Under the pieces are notes generated by a model. It searched no databases and was not told where the DNA came from. It worked only from the letters and a program-made list of their open reading frames with translations. The position numbers and the translations under genes are program-made. Of a stretch of DNA of 64,000 nt, positions 25,559 to 34,957 are shown one piece after another (position 1 is the stretch's first letter; each line of letters begins with the position of its first letter). Location: contig NZ_FXEH01000005.1 of assembly GCF_900176565.1 (NCBI RefSeq), forward strand, positions 335,384 to 399,383. Reading direction: 5' to 3'. The DNA comes from Thalassobacillus devorans. GTDB taxonomy: Bacteria; Bacillota; Bacilli; Bacillales; Halobacillaceae.

Positions 25559-26425
25559 TTATTTAGCTGCTAAAATTAAAGCTCCTTTTATACCAGCCTC
25601 ATTAGTTAAGCCAGGTGGCACAATATAGTTATCAACGCGATCCGGAGTCAATAACGGGGAGCTGACATAGCCATTCAGCATGTCCACTACATTTTTTCTG
25701 ATTAAATCGAACAAGTGGGTCTGCTGCATAACCCCGCCGCCCATGATCACACGTTCCGGTGACAAAATGTAAATGTAATTGACGATTGCCTGCGCTAAAT
25801 AATAGGATTCAATTTCCCATACCAACTCATTGTCTGCTAAGTCTTTACCAGGTTTTCCCCAACGTTGTTCAATCGCAGGTCCTGCTGCCATTCCTTCCAG
25901 ACACTCGCCGTGATAAGGGCAAGTTCCGGCAAAATCATCTTTTTCATGCCGCCGAAGAGCAATATGCCCCATTTCCGGATGCGATAATCCTTTAAGCGTT
26001 GCCCCATTTACGATTGCCCCGGCGCCTATGCCAGTACCAACCGTAATATAAAGGCAGGAATTCACATCCGTGGCATTTCCCCATCGGGATTCAGATAAAG
26101 CTGCCACGTTAACGTCAGTGTCGACTACTACAGGAACCCCTGTATGCTTACTGACTTCATCTGCCAACGGGAAATCAATCCAATCCGTCTTTGGGGTCTT
26201 CTGAATCGTTCCATAGGTTCCTGTTCCTTCATTCAAATCAATCGGCCCAAAGCTGCCGATCCCCACCCGTTCAATTCCTGCGTTATCAAAAAACTCATAG
26301 ACTTTCGGCATCGTTATCTCCGGCTTTTCTGTCGGTATGATAGTTTTCTCAAAGACCTCGCCTTTTTCATCGCCGATTGCGCAAACAAACTTTGTTCCAC
26401 CAGCTTCAATTGCACCAAGTTTCAT
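25559..26425 (-). CDS. scrK: ROK-family fructokinase
   Basis: 288-residue kinase that phosphorylates the fructose released from sucrose 6-phosphate. ROK marks: [16 protein letters not shown] phosphate loop, [30 protein letters not shown], and the zinc motif [22 protein letters not shown]. Third structural gene of the sucrose operon, 29 nt after scrB. Confidence 0.94.
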   Translation of the reverse strand: MKLGAIEAGGTKFVCAIGDEKGEVFEKTIIPTEKPEITMPKVYEFFDNAGIERVGIGSFGPIDLNEGTGTYGTIQKTPKTDWIDFPLADEVSKHTGVPVVVDTDVNVAALSESRWGNATDVNSCLYITVGTGIGAGAIVNGATLKGLSHPEMGHIALRRHEKDDFAGTCPYHGECLEGMAAGPAIEQRWGKPGKDLADNELVWEIESYYLAQAIVNYIYILSPERVIMGGGVMQQTHLFDLIRKNVVDMLNGYVSSPLLTPDRVDNYIVPPGLTNEAGIKGALILAAK

Positions 26426-26454
26426 AGACTTTCTTCCTTCCGTAAAAGTTTCTA

Positions 26455-27912
26455 TTATTTATTATACCAGTTACTTATATCTTGTTGGATGCAATTATCC
26501 TTCAACTTCCAGGCTGTCAACTTGAGTTGTTCCTTTCCTTTCTGTTTCACTTTCAGGAGTCGCTTCTCTGGATCAGCAAACATTCGGGTAGTGAAGACTT
26601 CTTTACCCTTGTTGATGAAAATTTCTACGGAAGAACGATCGATGAACACTTGCACATGTTTTACCCCTTCGATTAAGCGGCAGCTCCGTCTTTCCGTTTC
26701 TTCTGATGCTAAGTTCGGACGTTCCAAAGTTAAATACCCTTCTTCTTTACTATAGGACATGGTAAGAAAGTCAAACAGTTTAAGCTCCAAATGATCCAGG
26801 GAGCCTTCTGTTTCGATTATGAGTTCGGAAGTGCGGGCGATATCATGAGAGATTTCAGAACCAACCGCCTGCTCGAATAGTTTCTCTTCTCTCAACTGCT
26901 TCATTTCCTCGACCGGGAGCTGATAAAGGTTCCCCTGTTCCAATCTAAGTTCCCGTGGCAACGTCAAATTATGAATCCAATGATGCTTAATAGTCGGATG
27001 ATGCTCTTCACCTTGATCCGGTACACCCATCCAGCCGACAAGAAGACGTCTCCCTTTCTCGTCTACCATTGACTGAGGCGCATAAAATTCGAAGCCGCGG
27101 TCTAATTCTGTGAAACCCCCATGTTCCATTTTTCCATTTTCATAATCAATCTTCCCAATCACATAACCTGTCTGGTACTGATTGTTAAAATCAATTCCTT
27201 GCGCCTTGACACCCTGCGGGGAAAAAATCAATACATCTTTACCATCCAATTGAAACGCATCTGGACATTCCCACATATAACCGAGCCCGTCAACAGGCCC
27301 AGCCAGTTCGCCTTTGTGTGTCCACTCTTCTAAATTATCGGATTCGAAGAACGCTACTGTACCTTCTTTTTCTAAAGTCTGGGCGCCGATCACCATATAC
27401 CATTTGCCATCATGGTTCCACACTTTAGGATCACGGAAATGAGCAGTGTACCCCTCAGGTAGTTCAACTTGAACACCCTTTTTTATAAAATCAATGCCAT
27501 TATCTGATTCTGCCAGGCACTGGTACGTTTCCCGATCACCTTTATCATTACGTACATTTCCGGTATAAAAAACTTTTAACTTATTATCGTGATCAATGGA
27601 GCTTCCAGAATAGCAGCCGTTTTTATCAAACCAGTCACTTGGTGTCAGTGCAATTGGCTCCAGTTTCCAGTCGACCAGGTTATCCGAACTGTAATGCCCC
27701 CATAATTTGGCTCCATGACCAGTATGAAATGGCATCCACTGAAAATACATGTGGTACTTCCCTTGCCATTGGATCCAGCCATTCGGGTCATTCAGGAGAC
27801 CGACCGGGGGAGTCATATGGAACCCCTGGCGGTATGGGTCTTGTTGTGCTGTTTTCAATGATTTTTCTACCGCCTGATAGGCTTGTTGTCGCAAATCTTT
27901 GTCATTCATCAT
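26455..27912 (-). CDS. scrB: Sucrose-6-phosphate hydrolase (GH32)
   Basis: 485-residue cytoplasmic invertase splitting sucrose 6-phosphate into glucose 6-phosphate and fructose. The nucleophile Asp lies in VGLLNDPNGW, the transition-state stabiliser in HFRDPKVW and the acid/base Glu in MWECPDAFQL; the beta-sandwich C-terminal domain has QVFIDRSSVEIF. 76 nt after the PTS gene with a small hairpin between. Confidence 0.95.
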   Translation of the reverse strand: MMNDKDLRQQAYQAVEKSLKTAQQDPYRQGFHMTPPVGLLNDPNGWIQWQGKYHMYFQWMPFHTGHGAKLWGHYSSDNLVDWKLEPIALTPSDWFDKNGCYSGSSIDHDNKLKVFYTGNVRNDKGDRETYQCLAESDNGIDFIKKGVQVELPEGYTAHFRDPKVWNHDGKWYMVIGAQTLEKEGTVAFFESDNLEEWTHKGELAGPVDGLGYMWECPDAFQLDGKDVLIFSPQGVKAQGIDFNNQYQTGYVIGKIDYENGKMEHGGFTELDRGFEFYAPQSMVDEKGRRLLVGWMGVPDQGEEHHPTIKHHWIHNLTLPRELRLEQGNLYQLPVEEMKQLREEKLFEQAVGSEISHDIARTSELIIETEGSLDHLELKLFDFLTMSYSKEEGYLTLERPNLASEETERRSCRLIEGVKHVQVFIDRSSVEIFINKGKEVFTTRMFADPEKRLLKVKQKGKEQLKLTAWKLKDNCIQQDISNWYNK

Positions 27913-27949
27913 AGCTGAACTCTCCTAACCTTCCAATCTATAAATGGAA

Positions 27950-27980
27950 GAAGACCCAGGATACCGTGCCCCAGGTCTTC
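27950..27980 (-). other. Intercistronic hairpin between EIIBC and scrB
   Basis: GAAGACC (27950-27956) pairs with GGTCTTC (27974-27980) with partial extension. No U-tract follows on the minus strand, so it is more likely an mRNA stability or processing element than a terminator. Confidence 0.5.
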
Positions 27981-27988
27981 GTGTTCTA

Positions 27989-29386
27989 TTATTTGTTGTC
28001 TACCATTTTATCGTTGAATCCAAACAGATAAGTCAATACAAACGCTGTCCCGATTGCAACAAGATTGACTAAAATGTACCCGAAAATCTGGCCATTCAAG
28101 TACAGCAACGTTCCTGGAATTACCGTAATCGCCATACCAGTTGCTTTCAATCCCATAATTGCAGCAAGGAACCCGGATACACCGCCTCCGATTAATCCCA
28201 TAACAAATGGCTTCATATAGCGGAGGTTGATACCGAAGATAGCCGGCTCGGTGATACCTAAGAATGCAGACAATGCTGAAGGATAAGACAATGCTTTCAG
28301 CTTCTTGGATTTCGTTTTAACACCGACAGCAAGCGCGGCCCCACCCTGTGCTGCGATTGCACCTGTGATGATCGGGTTGAATGGGTTGAAACCGAGCCGT
28401 TCCAGCAATTGAATTTCCATAAAGTTGAAGATGTGATGAACCCCAGTGATAACAATAATTTGATTGAAGAAGCCAATCAGAAGGCCACTCAGTCCGAACG
28501 GCAGTTCCAATAAGAACATGGTTCCAGCGAAAATCCAATTTTCTACCGAATGGAAAACCGGGCCAATTGCAAATAATGCCGCTGCGATCATAACGAGTAA
28601 TACTAAGAATGGCGTAAGAATCAAATCAAGTGCTTCTGGAATTCGTTTACGCAGCGCTTTTTCAAGCTTCGCCCCTAGGATACCGGCGATGAAAGCGGGC
28701 AATACCGATCCCTGATATCCGACTACCGGGATAAAGCCTAAAAACGTAAGTGGCGATGCATCACCGGATGCCACTTCCCAGGCATTCGGTAAAGCAGGGG
28801 ACACCAGCATGAGACCGAGCACAAGACCGATGACCGGTGTTCCCCCGAAGACACGGAAGGTCGACCAGGCGACAAGCGCTGGTAAGAAGATAAAGGCCGT
28901 ATCTGTCAAAACTTCTGTAAATAGAATGAAGTTTTCCGGAACGCTCTCAGGCGTTAAGCCAAATAACGAAAGAATCGCTTCTTGCATGACAAGTCCACGT
29001 AATCCCATGAAGAGACCGGTCGCTACCAGTACAGGAATGATTGGGACGAATACATCGCCAAATGTTCGAATCGCACGTTGGAAAGCGTTCCCCTGCTTAG
29101 CTGTTTCTTCCTTCATTTCTGATTTGGATGTGCCATCCACATTGTATTTCGTTATTTCTTCATAAATACGATTGACCGTCCCAGTTCCAAAGATAATTTG
29201 ATATTGACCAGAGTTATAAAAAGCACCTTTGACCTTGTCAATTCGTTCCACAGCCTCAACATCCACTTTTTCCTTATCATGGACCATTACCCGCAGCCGG
29301 GTAGCACAGTGAGCAATAGACTGAACGTTTTCTTCGCCTCCGACTGCCTCAAGTACCTCTTTGGCAATTTGATCATTACTAGCCAT
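27989..29386 (-). CDS. scrA: Sucrose-specific PTS EIIBC
   Basis: 465-residue membrane permease that imports and phosphorylates sucrose. EIIB domain residues ~1-85 with the phosphorylated cysteine in SIAHCATRLRVMV; EIIC domain from ~100 with about ten hydrophobic helices, including GVHHIFNFMEIQLLERLG and LGITEPAIFGINLRY. No EIIA domain, so it must borrow a glucose-type EIIA. RBS AAGGAGG. First structural gene after the operator cluster. Confidence 0.94.
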   Translation of the reverse strand: MASNDQIAKEVLEAVGGEENVQSIAHCATRLRVMVHDKEKVDVEAVERIDKVKGAFYNSGQYQIIFGTGTVNRIYEEITKYNVDGTSKSEMKEETAKQGNAFQRAIRTFGDVFVPIIPVLVATGLFMGLRGLVMQEAILSLFGLTPESVPENFILFTEVLTDTAFIFLPALVAWSTFRVFGGTPVIGLVLGLMLVSPALPNAWEVASGDASPLTFLGFIPVVGYQGSVLPAFIAGILGAKLEKALRKRIPEALDLILTPFLVLLVMIAAALFAIGPVFHSVENWIFAGTMFLLELPFGLSGLLIGFFNQIIVITGVHHIFNFMEIQLLERLGFNPFNPIITGAIAAQGGAALAVGVKTKSKKLKALSYPSALSAFLGITEPAIFGINLRYMKPFVMGLIGGGVSGFLAAIMGLKATGMAITVIPGTLLYLNGQIFGYILVNLVAIGTAFVLTYLFGFNDKMVDNK

Positions 29387-29414
29387 CGTATAAATCCTCC
29401 TTTGGTAATCCTTT

Positions 29415-29555
29415 TGTGTAATCGATTACACACCCACGAAAAAAAATAGCAACATTTAGGGAATCGATTCCATATAAGCGAAAAAAATAAAAGCCATGTA
29501 AGCGGTTTACATTTTTGTTAAAAAAAAGAGAGAGATGTGTGTGTAATCGATTCCA
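29415..29555 (-). promoter_or_regulatory. Operator cluster of the scr operon
   Basis: Four dyads in 140 bp before scrA: TGTGTAATCGATTACACA (29415-29432, perfect 18-bp palindrome), GGAATCGATTCC (29460-29471), TGTAAGCGGTTTACA (29497-29511, odd centre, cre-like but one base too long) and TGTAATCGATTCCA (29542-29555). The ATCGAT core shared by three is typical of LacI-family operators. ScrR, encoded just upstream, is the probable repressor. Confidence 0.78.
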
Positions 29556-29574
29556 TATCGCTTGTTGATTTGTA

Positions 29575-30564
29575 CTATACACTATCTCTCTTAATCAGTC
29601 TATAATTTTGCGTGATTTTTTTTCTGGTATTTTTACCCTGCAACTGTTCAAGCAGCAATTCTGCTGCTTTGCTCCCGGCATCTTTGTTGAAATAATCGAT
29701 GGTCGTTAAAGGCGGAGTAATATACTTCGACATAACTGCTGCTCCAATACCAGTAATGGCGATATCTCCCGGAATGCGGTAACCCTGTTCTTTCAAATAT
29801 TCCATAGCACCTATTGCCATACGATCGGTAACCACAAATGCTGCTGTGGGGGGATTTTCACGGTTGCTATTAATGATTTGTTTCATACTTTCGTAACCGG
29901 ATTCTATACTGAAATCACCGTAACTGCACCAGTTTTCTTCGACGGTAATCCCGGCTTTCTCCATCGTATCCATAAATCCTTTTTTTCGAAGCACACCAAC
30001 CGCAGGATCTTCTTCCCCGACACCGATATAGGCTATTTTTTCATGGCCTTTTTGAAGAATCATAGTTGTCATATCAACCGCTGCGTGGTAATCATCATAA
30101 ACGATGGAAGTGACTCCAGGAAGTTCCTGACCAAGGGAAATAAATGGAAGTTTCGACTCCTCAATTGCATGCAGCAAACGATCGTTGACGTTCGTTGCTA
30201 ATAAGATAATGCCATCAACATGGCGGCTTTGGAGAAGACGGATATACTCGATTTCTTTCTCGTGATTTAATTCTGTATCTGTCAAAAGAATCTGGAAGCC
30301 TTCTTTGGAGACTACTTCATTGATGCCTCCCACCACCCGGCTGGCTGTTTCCGTACTGATTTTAGGAAGGATGACTCCGATGACACCGGAACGTTTGGTA
30401 CGCAATGATTTAGCGGACACACTGGGAATATATCCCGTTTCCTCTACTACTTTCATAACTCTTTTGCGAGCCGATTCACTGACGTACCCATTATTATTTA
30501 ACACTCGACTGACCGTTGTGCGTGATACATTTGCCATTTTTGCAATATCATTGATCGTTGTCAT
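29575..30564 (-). CDS. scrR: LacI-family sucrose operon repressor
   Basis: 329-residue regulator: N-terminal HTH TTINDIAKMANVSRTTVSRV with hinge ARKRVMKVVEETGYIPSVSA, then a periplasmic-binding-protein type sensor domain (GVILPKISTETASRVVGGIN, AFVVTDRMAIGAMEYLKEQG). Start at 30564; the in-frame start at 30585 would precede the RBS. Located immediately before the scr operators, same strand, without a terminator between, so it may be autoregulated. Confidence 0.9.
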   Translation of the reverse strand: MTTINDIAKMANVSRTTVSRVLNNNGYVSESARKRVMKVVEETGYIPSVSAKSLRTKRSGVIGVILPKISTETASRVVGGINEVVSKEGFQILLTDTELNHEKEIEYIRLLQSRHVDGIILLATNVNDRLLHAIEESKLPFISLGQELPGVTSIVYDDYHAAVDMTTMILQKGHEKIAYIGVGEEDPAVGVLRKKGFMDTMEKAGITVEENWCSYGDFSIESGYESMKQIINSNRENPPTAAFVVTDRMAIGAMEYLKEQGYRIPGDIAITGIGAAVMSKYITPPLTTIDYFNKDAGSKAAELLLEQLQGKNTRKKITQNYRLIKRDSV

Positions 30565-30637
30565 AAAACTTTTCCTCCATACCAATGGAATCTATGTACA
30601 TATTATTGCAAATACACCCGAATGTCCATCACAACAA

Positions 30638-30678
30638 CACACCCCGGGTCCTCCAGATTCTGGAGGACCCGGGGTGTG
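30638..30678 (-). terminator. Palindromic terminator-like repeat (member a)
   Basis: CACACCCCGGGTCCTCCAG (30638-30656) pairs perfectly over 19 bp with 30660-30678; 3-nt loop. Directly after the stop of the gene at 30684. One of a family of near-identical hairpins in this window (see 36744, 37427, 48165, 53735, 55275). Confidence 0.8.
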
Positions 30679-30683
30679 ACGTA

Positions 30684-31013
30684 TTAAAAAGCAATTTTCT
30701 CTCCATCCAGCTCAATTACACGCTGGACCGGTTCCTGGAGGGGAGCACGCCCGTCCATGTATGCATCTTCCTCATACAAATTTTTAATCTTCACTTTCCC
30801 TATAAACACAGTAGACTCCCAGGTAACCATCGTAATTTCAAATTCCTCTTTATCAGCAAATAACTGCTTCGTTTCCTCCGTTACAGCAGCATGATTCACC
30901 ATAACAAACCAATTCTTATTATTTTCTTCATGAACAATCAATGAGCCATGGTCAAATATTAAAGGCTCTCCATTCGGCATCACGATTGTTTGTAGTGAAA
31001 ACGACAATGACAT
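30684..31013 (-). CDS. Hypothetical protein, 109 aa
   Basis: Not recognised. Soluble, beta-rich and acidic; no signal peptide or transmembrane segment. N-terminus MSLSFSLQTIVMPNGEPLIF. Alone on its transcript by appearance, bounded by the palindromic terminator on one side and a ~300-bp non-coding stretch on the other (31014-31310, AT-rich; only the promoter at 31235-31263 was found there). Confidence 0.6.
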   Translation of the reverse strand: MSLSFSLQTIVMPNGEPLIFDHGSLIVHEENNKNWFVMVNHAAVTEETKQLFADKEEFEITMVTWESTVFIGKVKIKNLYEEDAYMDGRAPLQEPVQRVIELDGEKIAF

Positions 31014-31234
31014 CGCACCATCACTCCTTCTCCCTAACCATTTCGACAGATTCCGCCTAAATCCTCTCCTTCCATTTTCATATTTTCGTATTACCTAACT
31101 TCTTTAAAAACTAATACATTTATCCCATCTATGAGATGCACCTTGTTATGCTGGTCGATAATAGCATGTCTATCCTCAAAAAATTTTCTACAATATTAAT
31201 TATTTACCAGTTGCAATCTGTCGAAAAAATTAAT

Positions 31235-31263
31235 ATGACAAATATAAAAAATTCGTTTATGAT
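31235..31263 (+). promoter_or_regulatory. SigA-type promoter
   Basis: ATGACA (31235-31240), 17-nt spacer, TATGAT (31258-31263). Predicted start near 31270, leader of about 40 nt with AAAGGAGC before the ATG at 31311. Confidence 0.75.
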
Positions 31264-31310
31264 AAAATAATACTATTACATTTTATAAAAAATTATAAAG
31301 GAGCATTCAA

Positions 31311-31721
31311 ATGGCAAAGGGTAACAAAAAATACGATTATGACCTCAACCAAGTCAAACAACTCCTCGAAGAATCAGACAAAAACTACCGCCAGATTGCT
31401 GCAGAAACAGGCTGTCCCTACTCCAATGTAGTCTACCATGGCCGAAAAATCCGCGGAAAGCGATACAAAAACAATGTACAGGAAATGGTGTCCTTCGTAA
31501 CTTCTGAAGATAAGGCAAAAGCACCAAATGATGTGCAATTAAATACTTCAAAGGTCTCTGAGCAAAAACAAAACAATATCGCAACGCCTTCTTTTGAAAT
31601 TACAACAGCTAATCTATCTCTTGAACAAGCAGAGGCAAAAGCGAAAAACATGATTGAAGCAGCACGCGTGCTCGGTGTCGATAAAGTAACGTTGCAGATA
31701 AGCAGCCATGATGAAAACTAG
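31311..31721 (+). CDS. Hypothetical HTH-like protein, 136 aa
   Basis: Not assigned to a named family. The first ~55 residues (YDLNQVKQLLEESDKNYRQI, AAETGCPYSNVVYHGRKIRG) look like a small helix-turn-helix followed by a basic stretch RGKRYKNN. The middle is a polar linker, and the C-terminus is helical (LEQAEAKAKNMIEAARVLGV). Possibly a small DNA-binding protein. Own promoter and terminator; one of few plus-strand genes. Confidence 0.7.
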   Translation: MAKGNKKYDYDLNQVKQLLEESDKNYRQIAAETGCPYSNVVYHGRKIRGKRYKNNVQEMVSFVTSEDKAKAPNDVQLNTSKVSEQKQNNIATPSFEITTANLSLEQAEAKAKNMIEAARVLGVDKVTLQISSHDEN

Positions 31722-31757
31722 AAAACAGCCGATGGTTTAATACCGTCGGCTGTTTTC
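31721..31757 (+). terminator. Bidirectional terminator
   Basis: GAAAACAGCCGATGG pairs with CCGTCGGCTGTTTTC (one G-U), 7-nt loop. Serves the convergent genes ending at 31721 (+) and 31766 (-). Confidence 0.88.
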
Positions 31758-31765
31758 TAATGTTT

Positions 31766-31924
31766 TTATATTCCGTGATTCATATACTGCCATCTGTTTA
31801 GCAATTCATCCAAAGCCTGGGAGACTGAGACGAGCTGAGGGTCGGAGGGATTGTTCTTATATAGCCCGTACATCTTTTGTCTTAACTTTTCAATTTCAAC
31901 TTCCAGCTCTGCTGGTGCTAACAT
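31766..31924 (-). CDS. Spo0E-family aspartyl-phosphate phosphatase
   Basis: 52-residue protein with the family core IEKLRQKMYGLYKNNPSD and the catalytic motif SQALDELLNRW (SQxLD). Relatives dephosphorylate Spo0A~P and delay sporulation or biofilm entry. Start at 31924 (MLAPAELEVEIEKL) with GAGGAGG upstream; an in-frame start at 31975 overlaps the gene before it. Lies just downstream of the acidic membrane protein gene. Confidence 0.85.
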   Translation of the reverse strand: MLAPAELEVEIEKLRQKMYGLYKNNPSDPQLVSVSQALDELLNRWQYMNHGI

Positions 31925-31964
31925 TTCCGAGCCTCCTCTTTTGAATTTCACTAATTTTTTTGAG

Positions 31965-32687
31965 TTATTCAGCATTTTCTTCGGACTCTTCTTCTAAGTC
32001 TCCGTTTTGGTCATACTCCCTCTTTTCTTTTTCCTCTTCATCCTCTTTATCTTTTTCCAAGTTATCTTTTTCTTCCTCAGTTAAAGGACCATCATCGACC
32101 ACTGTTTCTTTTTTATCTTCTTCTTTTTGCACAGGATTTTCTTCTTTATTCCCTGTATTAGTATCTTTTTCTTCCTTATTTTCTATCTTATCTTCCTCAG
32201 TGGATTTCTTCCCATTATTTTTGCTTCTATCAGGATCTGTCGATGAGGATTTATTTGAATTACCAGAATTACTAGAACTGGCAGGTATGGAAGTCGAGCC
32301 AGAACTTGAGGTGCTCGTTTCTGAATTAGTAGTAGTGGTATTTGATTCCCAGGTGGAAGTTCCATTAGATTCTTCTTCTACTATTATTTCACTCTCTTCC
32401 TCTACACCCTCCTCCAACAGAGTATCTTCAGTTTCTAAATTTTCTCCAGAAGTTTCTTCTTCCTCATCAACAAAAAAATCTTCATCAATTATACGTGTAT
32501 GTAATTCATAGTTGTATTCTTTTTCCCTATGTATATTTGCTTCACGTGGAAGTTGATAATTTGACTGGGCCGTTAGAACCGTCCGCCCATCTTGAATGCT
32601 TTTGACAATAAAGAAACTGCTAACCACCAGTCCAATTGTCAAGAAGACAGTTGCCACGATAGCAACTGTTTCTTTATTCATTTCCAT
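31965..32687 (-). CDS. Membrane-anchored acidic low-complexity protein
   Basis: 240 residues. One N-terminal membrane helix (VAIVATVFLTIGLVVSSFFI, residues ~8-30), then an external region dominated by Glu, Asp, Ser, Thr and Asn: an acidic block (~75-110), a Ser/Thr/Asn block (~110-160) and a Glu/Lys block to the end. No enzymatic motif. Probably a disordered surface or wall-spanning protein; strong acidity suits a salt-adapted exterior. GGAGG precedes ATG. Confidence 0.7.
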   Translation of the reverse strand: MEMNKETVAIVATVFLTIGLVVSSFFIVKSIQDGRTVLTAQSNYQLPREANIHREKEYNYELHTRIIDEDFFVDEEEETSGENLETEDTLLEEGVEEESEIIVEEESNGTSTWESNTTTTNSETSTSSSGSTSIPASSSNSGNSNKSSSTDPDRSKNNGKKSTEEDKIENKEEKDTNTGNKEENPVQKEEDKKETVVDDGPLTEEEKDNLEKDKEDEEEKEKREYDQNGDLEEESEENAE

Positions 32688-32795
32688 TAACTTTCCACCT
32701 CCTTTTCAACTCTATTATAACCTGTCTTAATAGATAATGCTTTTATCTTATATTTCGACAGAATTATTAAAAAGTTAAGTTCCCATTCAAAATGA

Positions 32796-32825
32796 AAGGC
32801 CAGGCGTCAAATTCCGCCTGGCCTT
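32796..32825 (-). terminator. Terminator after the M6 protease gene
   Basis: AAGGCCAGGCG (32796-32806) pairs with CGCCTGGCCTT (32815-32825), eight-base loop, 14 bases beyond the stop. Confidence 0.85.
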
Positions 32826-32838
32826 GATGCTGAATTAT

Positions 32839-34680
32839 TTACTTTTTTCCTTTATCTCCCGGAAACTCATAGAAGAATTTAGCTGTAATAGAGCCATCTT
32901 CATTTTGCTGGATGTCAGTGACATGGATGCCGGAATCAGCTGGTACAGGATTATCTTCTCTCCAGAAGTAATAGGATCCTGAATGAACATTTCCTGAATT
33001 CGGAGTGATTTGATCGCCAGTAGTGAAGAAGTCAGCTTCGTCACCACGGTTGTTATTACGCTCCAGGTCATATTCTCCATCTGCCTGCAATACAGACAAT
33101 CCATAATGCGTGATCAACGTTCCATCAGAAGCTGTTGCCGATTGATTGTACTGGAAGCGTTTGTTCATCCAGTTTTCAACGTTGTTAGGACGCAGGCCAG
33201 CTGTCTGATATTTGTTAATGACATTTTCATCAACATGCCAGGCAACCAGGCCTTCCGCGTTTTCACCAACACGTGCCAGTCCTTTATTGAAGCCTTCCTG
33301 CTGTACATTTTCAAAAAGGAAGTATTCGGTACCGTTAGATCCAGGTACGTCCATCTTTACAACATCTTCGTATTCGTTAACTGGCCCAAGCGTCAATTCC
33401 TGGACGCCATCTTCTGGTGTAACTTCTTTCGGTTCCAGCCAGCCTAAGAACATCTTAGAAAATGGATCAAAACCGGTCGGTGAATTTCCGGAATACGCTG
33501 CATCATTTGGGTAACGCATCCAGGAACCACCCGCCATCATCGAGAAGTTTCCGACGCCTTCTGAAGTGTATTCTGTGTCATAGAAGTCAGGCAACCCTAG
33601 CGCATGGCCAAATTCATGAGCGAATACGCCAGGCTGTGCCGGATAAGGTCCTGCTACCAATTCTTCCTTGTACGCGTCATTTGCAAAGTCATAACCAGCT
33701 ACGTTTCCACCGATTGCCGGCTCGACGGTATAGTTATTGACAACTACGCCATCATAAGTAAGCTCTTCTTCTGTTGTCTTCTTGATCCATTCAGCCTCAG
33801 ACATTCCCTCTGCGTCAGGAGCGAATACACCATCGTCGTAATATGGACCATAGTACAAGGCACTTAAAACTCCCCATTTGTGAGACCAAACCTGTGCAGA
33901 ATCACGGCTGAATTCTGCTCCTGTACCTTCATGAACTACAAATATATTCGGCACTTTTCCGTTTTCCGCATATTTGGAAAAGTCAACATGAGGATCAGCT
34001 GCTTTCAATAAATCACGGACCAGCTCTCCCATATGGGCATAACCATTGTCATTTCCATATTTATATTCGCCGCCGTTCGCATACTCACCAGTCTGATCAA
34101 GGTAGTATGAAGCTCCTTGAGGCAACTCCACCCAGCCGATATCTGTCATATCGTCATATGTAGTCAGTTCGACTTTCCCATAACTGGATTCTTTATAGAT
34201 ATTTTGCATGGTACTGTTAGTTGGAACTTTTTCTCCTTCAAACTCGGCATATTCCTTAAATACATCCATCTCATACGGATTATATACGTCCCCAAAGATG
34301 AGATCATTCAAGTATTTAGCTTGTACAGGCTCATCCAGCGCCCCTTTCGGCTGGTCACCCTTCGGATATTTAGCAAGCAGGACAAGCATCGGAACTTCTC
34401 CTTCTGCCTTCTGGTAAGCCACATGGTCTCCGGCAGCCTGTTCAAATTTCGAACCTTTATTGGCAAACTTTTCAGCTGGATCATGTTTTGAAATATCAAT
34501 GCCAGCTTCTTTCGCTTGTTCAGCAAGTTCCGGTGTGGCCGGAACATAATGCGCCGGTTCCAGATTATAATCATTGGATGCCTCTACGTCACTTGCTCCT
34601 CCGCCCGCAAGCCCTGTTGTCAGTCCAGAAACTAACAACAAGGAAGCTGCAGCGGATGATAGAAATTTCTTGTTTAACAT
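32839..34680 (-). CDS. Immune inhibitor A-type M6 metalloprotease
   Basis: 613-residue secreted protease. Signal peptide residues ~1-35 (MLNKKFLSSAAASLLLVSGL, then Ala/Gly-rich with an AxA-type end). A propeptide-like segment follows, then the catalytic domain with the zinc motif HEFGHALGLPDFYD at about residue 355. The C-terminal part (FEFPGDKGKK at the end) is shorter than in B. cereus InhA1 (about 795), lacking the extra C-terminal domain. Members degrade host or environmental proteins. Start at 34680 after GGGGGAGG. Monocistronic. Confidence 0.93.
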   Translation of the reverse strand: MLNKKFLSSAAASLLLVSGLTTGLAGGGASDVEASNDYNLEPAHYVPATPELAEQAKEAGIDISKHDPAEKFANKGSKFEQAAGDHVAYQKAEGEVPMLVLLAKYPKGDQPKGALDEPVQAKYLNDLIFGDVYNPYEMDVFKEYAEFEGEKVPTNSTMQNIYKESSYGKVELTTYDDMTDIGWVELPQGASYYLDQTGEYANGGEYKYGNDNGYAHMGELVRDLLKAADPHVDFSKYAENGKVPNIFVVHEGTGAEFSRDSAQVWSHKWGVLSALYYGPYYDDGVFAPDAEGMSEAEWIKKTTEEELTYDGVVVNNYTVEPAIGGNVAGYDFANDAYKEELVAGPYPAQPGVFAHEFGHALGLPDFYDTEYTSEGVGNFSMMAGGSWMRYPNDAAYSGNSPTGFDPFSKMFLGWLEPKEVTPEDGVQELTLGPVNEYEDVVKMDVPGSNGTEYFLFENVQQEGFNKGLARVGENAEGLVAWHVDENVINKYQTAGLRPNNVENWMNKRFQYNQSATASDGTLITHYGLSVLQADGEYDLERNNNRGDEADFFTTGDQITPNSGNVHSGSYYFWREDNPVPADSGIHVTDIQQNEDGSITAKFFYEFPGDKGKK

Positions 34681-34957
34681 TCTGTGTTCCTCCCCCAAAT
34701 TTCTAGTTGCTTCCAGTTAATTATAGAATATTCAGAAGATTTATAACACAGTATATGACAAAATAAGCATGATAGACTACCAATACTTGTTATATCTACA
34801 AGTTTCGACAATCAGTAGCGAATCCTTTTATCCATAGGCTGCCTCTAACCCATTTACAATGTCCTATGTAATAAACAATCATATAGACCCAGTCACCCAA
34901 AACAAAATACCCACCTTAAAGAAACATTCATTTCAAGGCAGGCAACATATATCCCTT

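Noticed and set aside
26144-26755. 203-codon plus-strand ORF
   Set aside because: Runs across scrK and scrB on the opposite strand; no RBS or recognisable protein.
29496-29512. Canonical CcpA cre site
   Set aside because: ATGTAAGCGGTTTACAT resembles cre, but the spacing between half sites is one base too long; listed only as a cre-like dyad.
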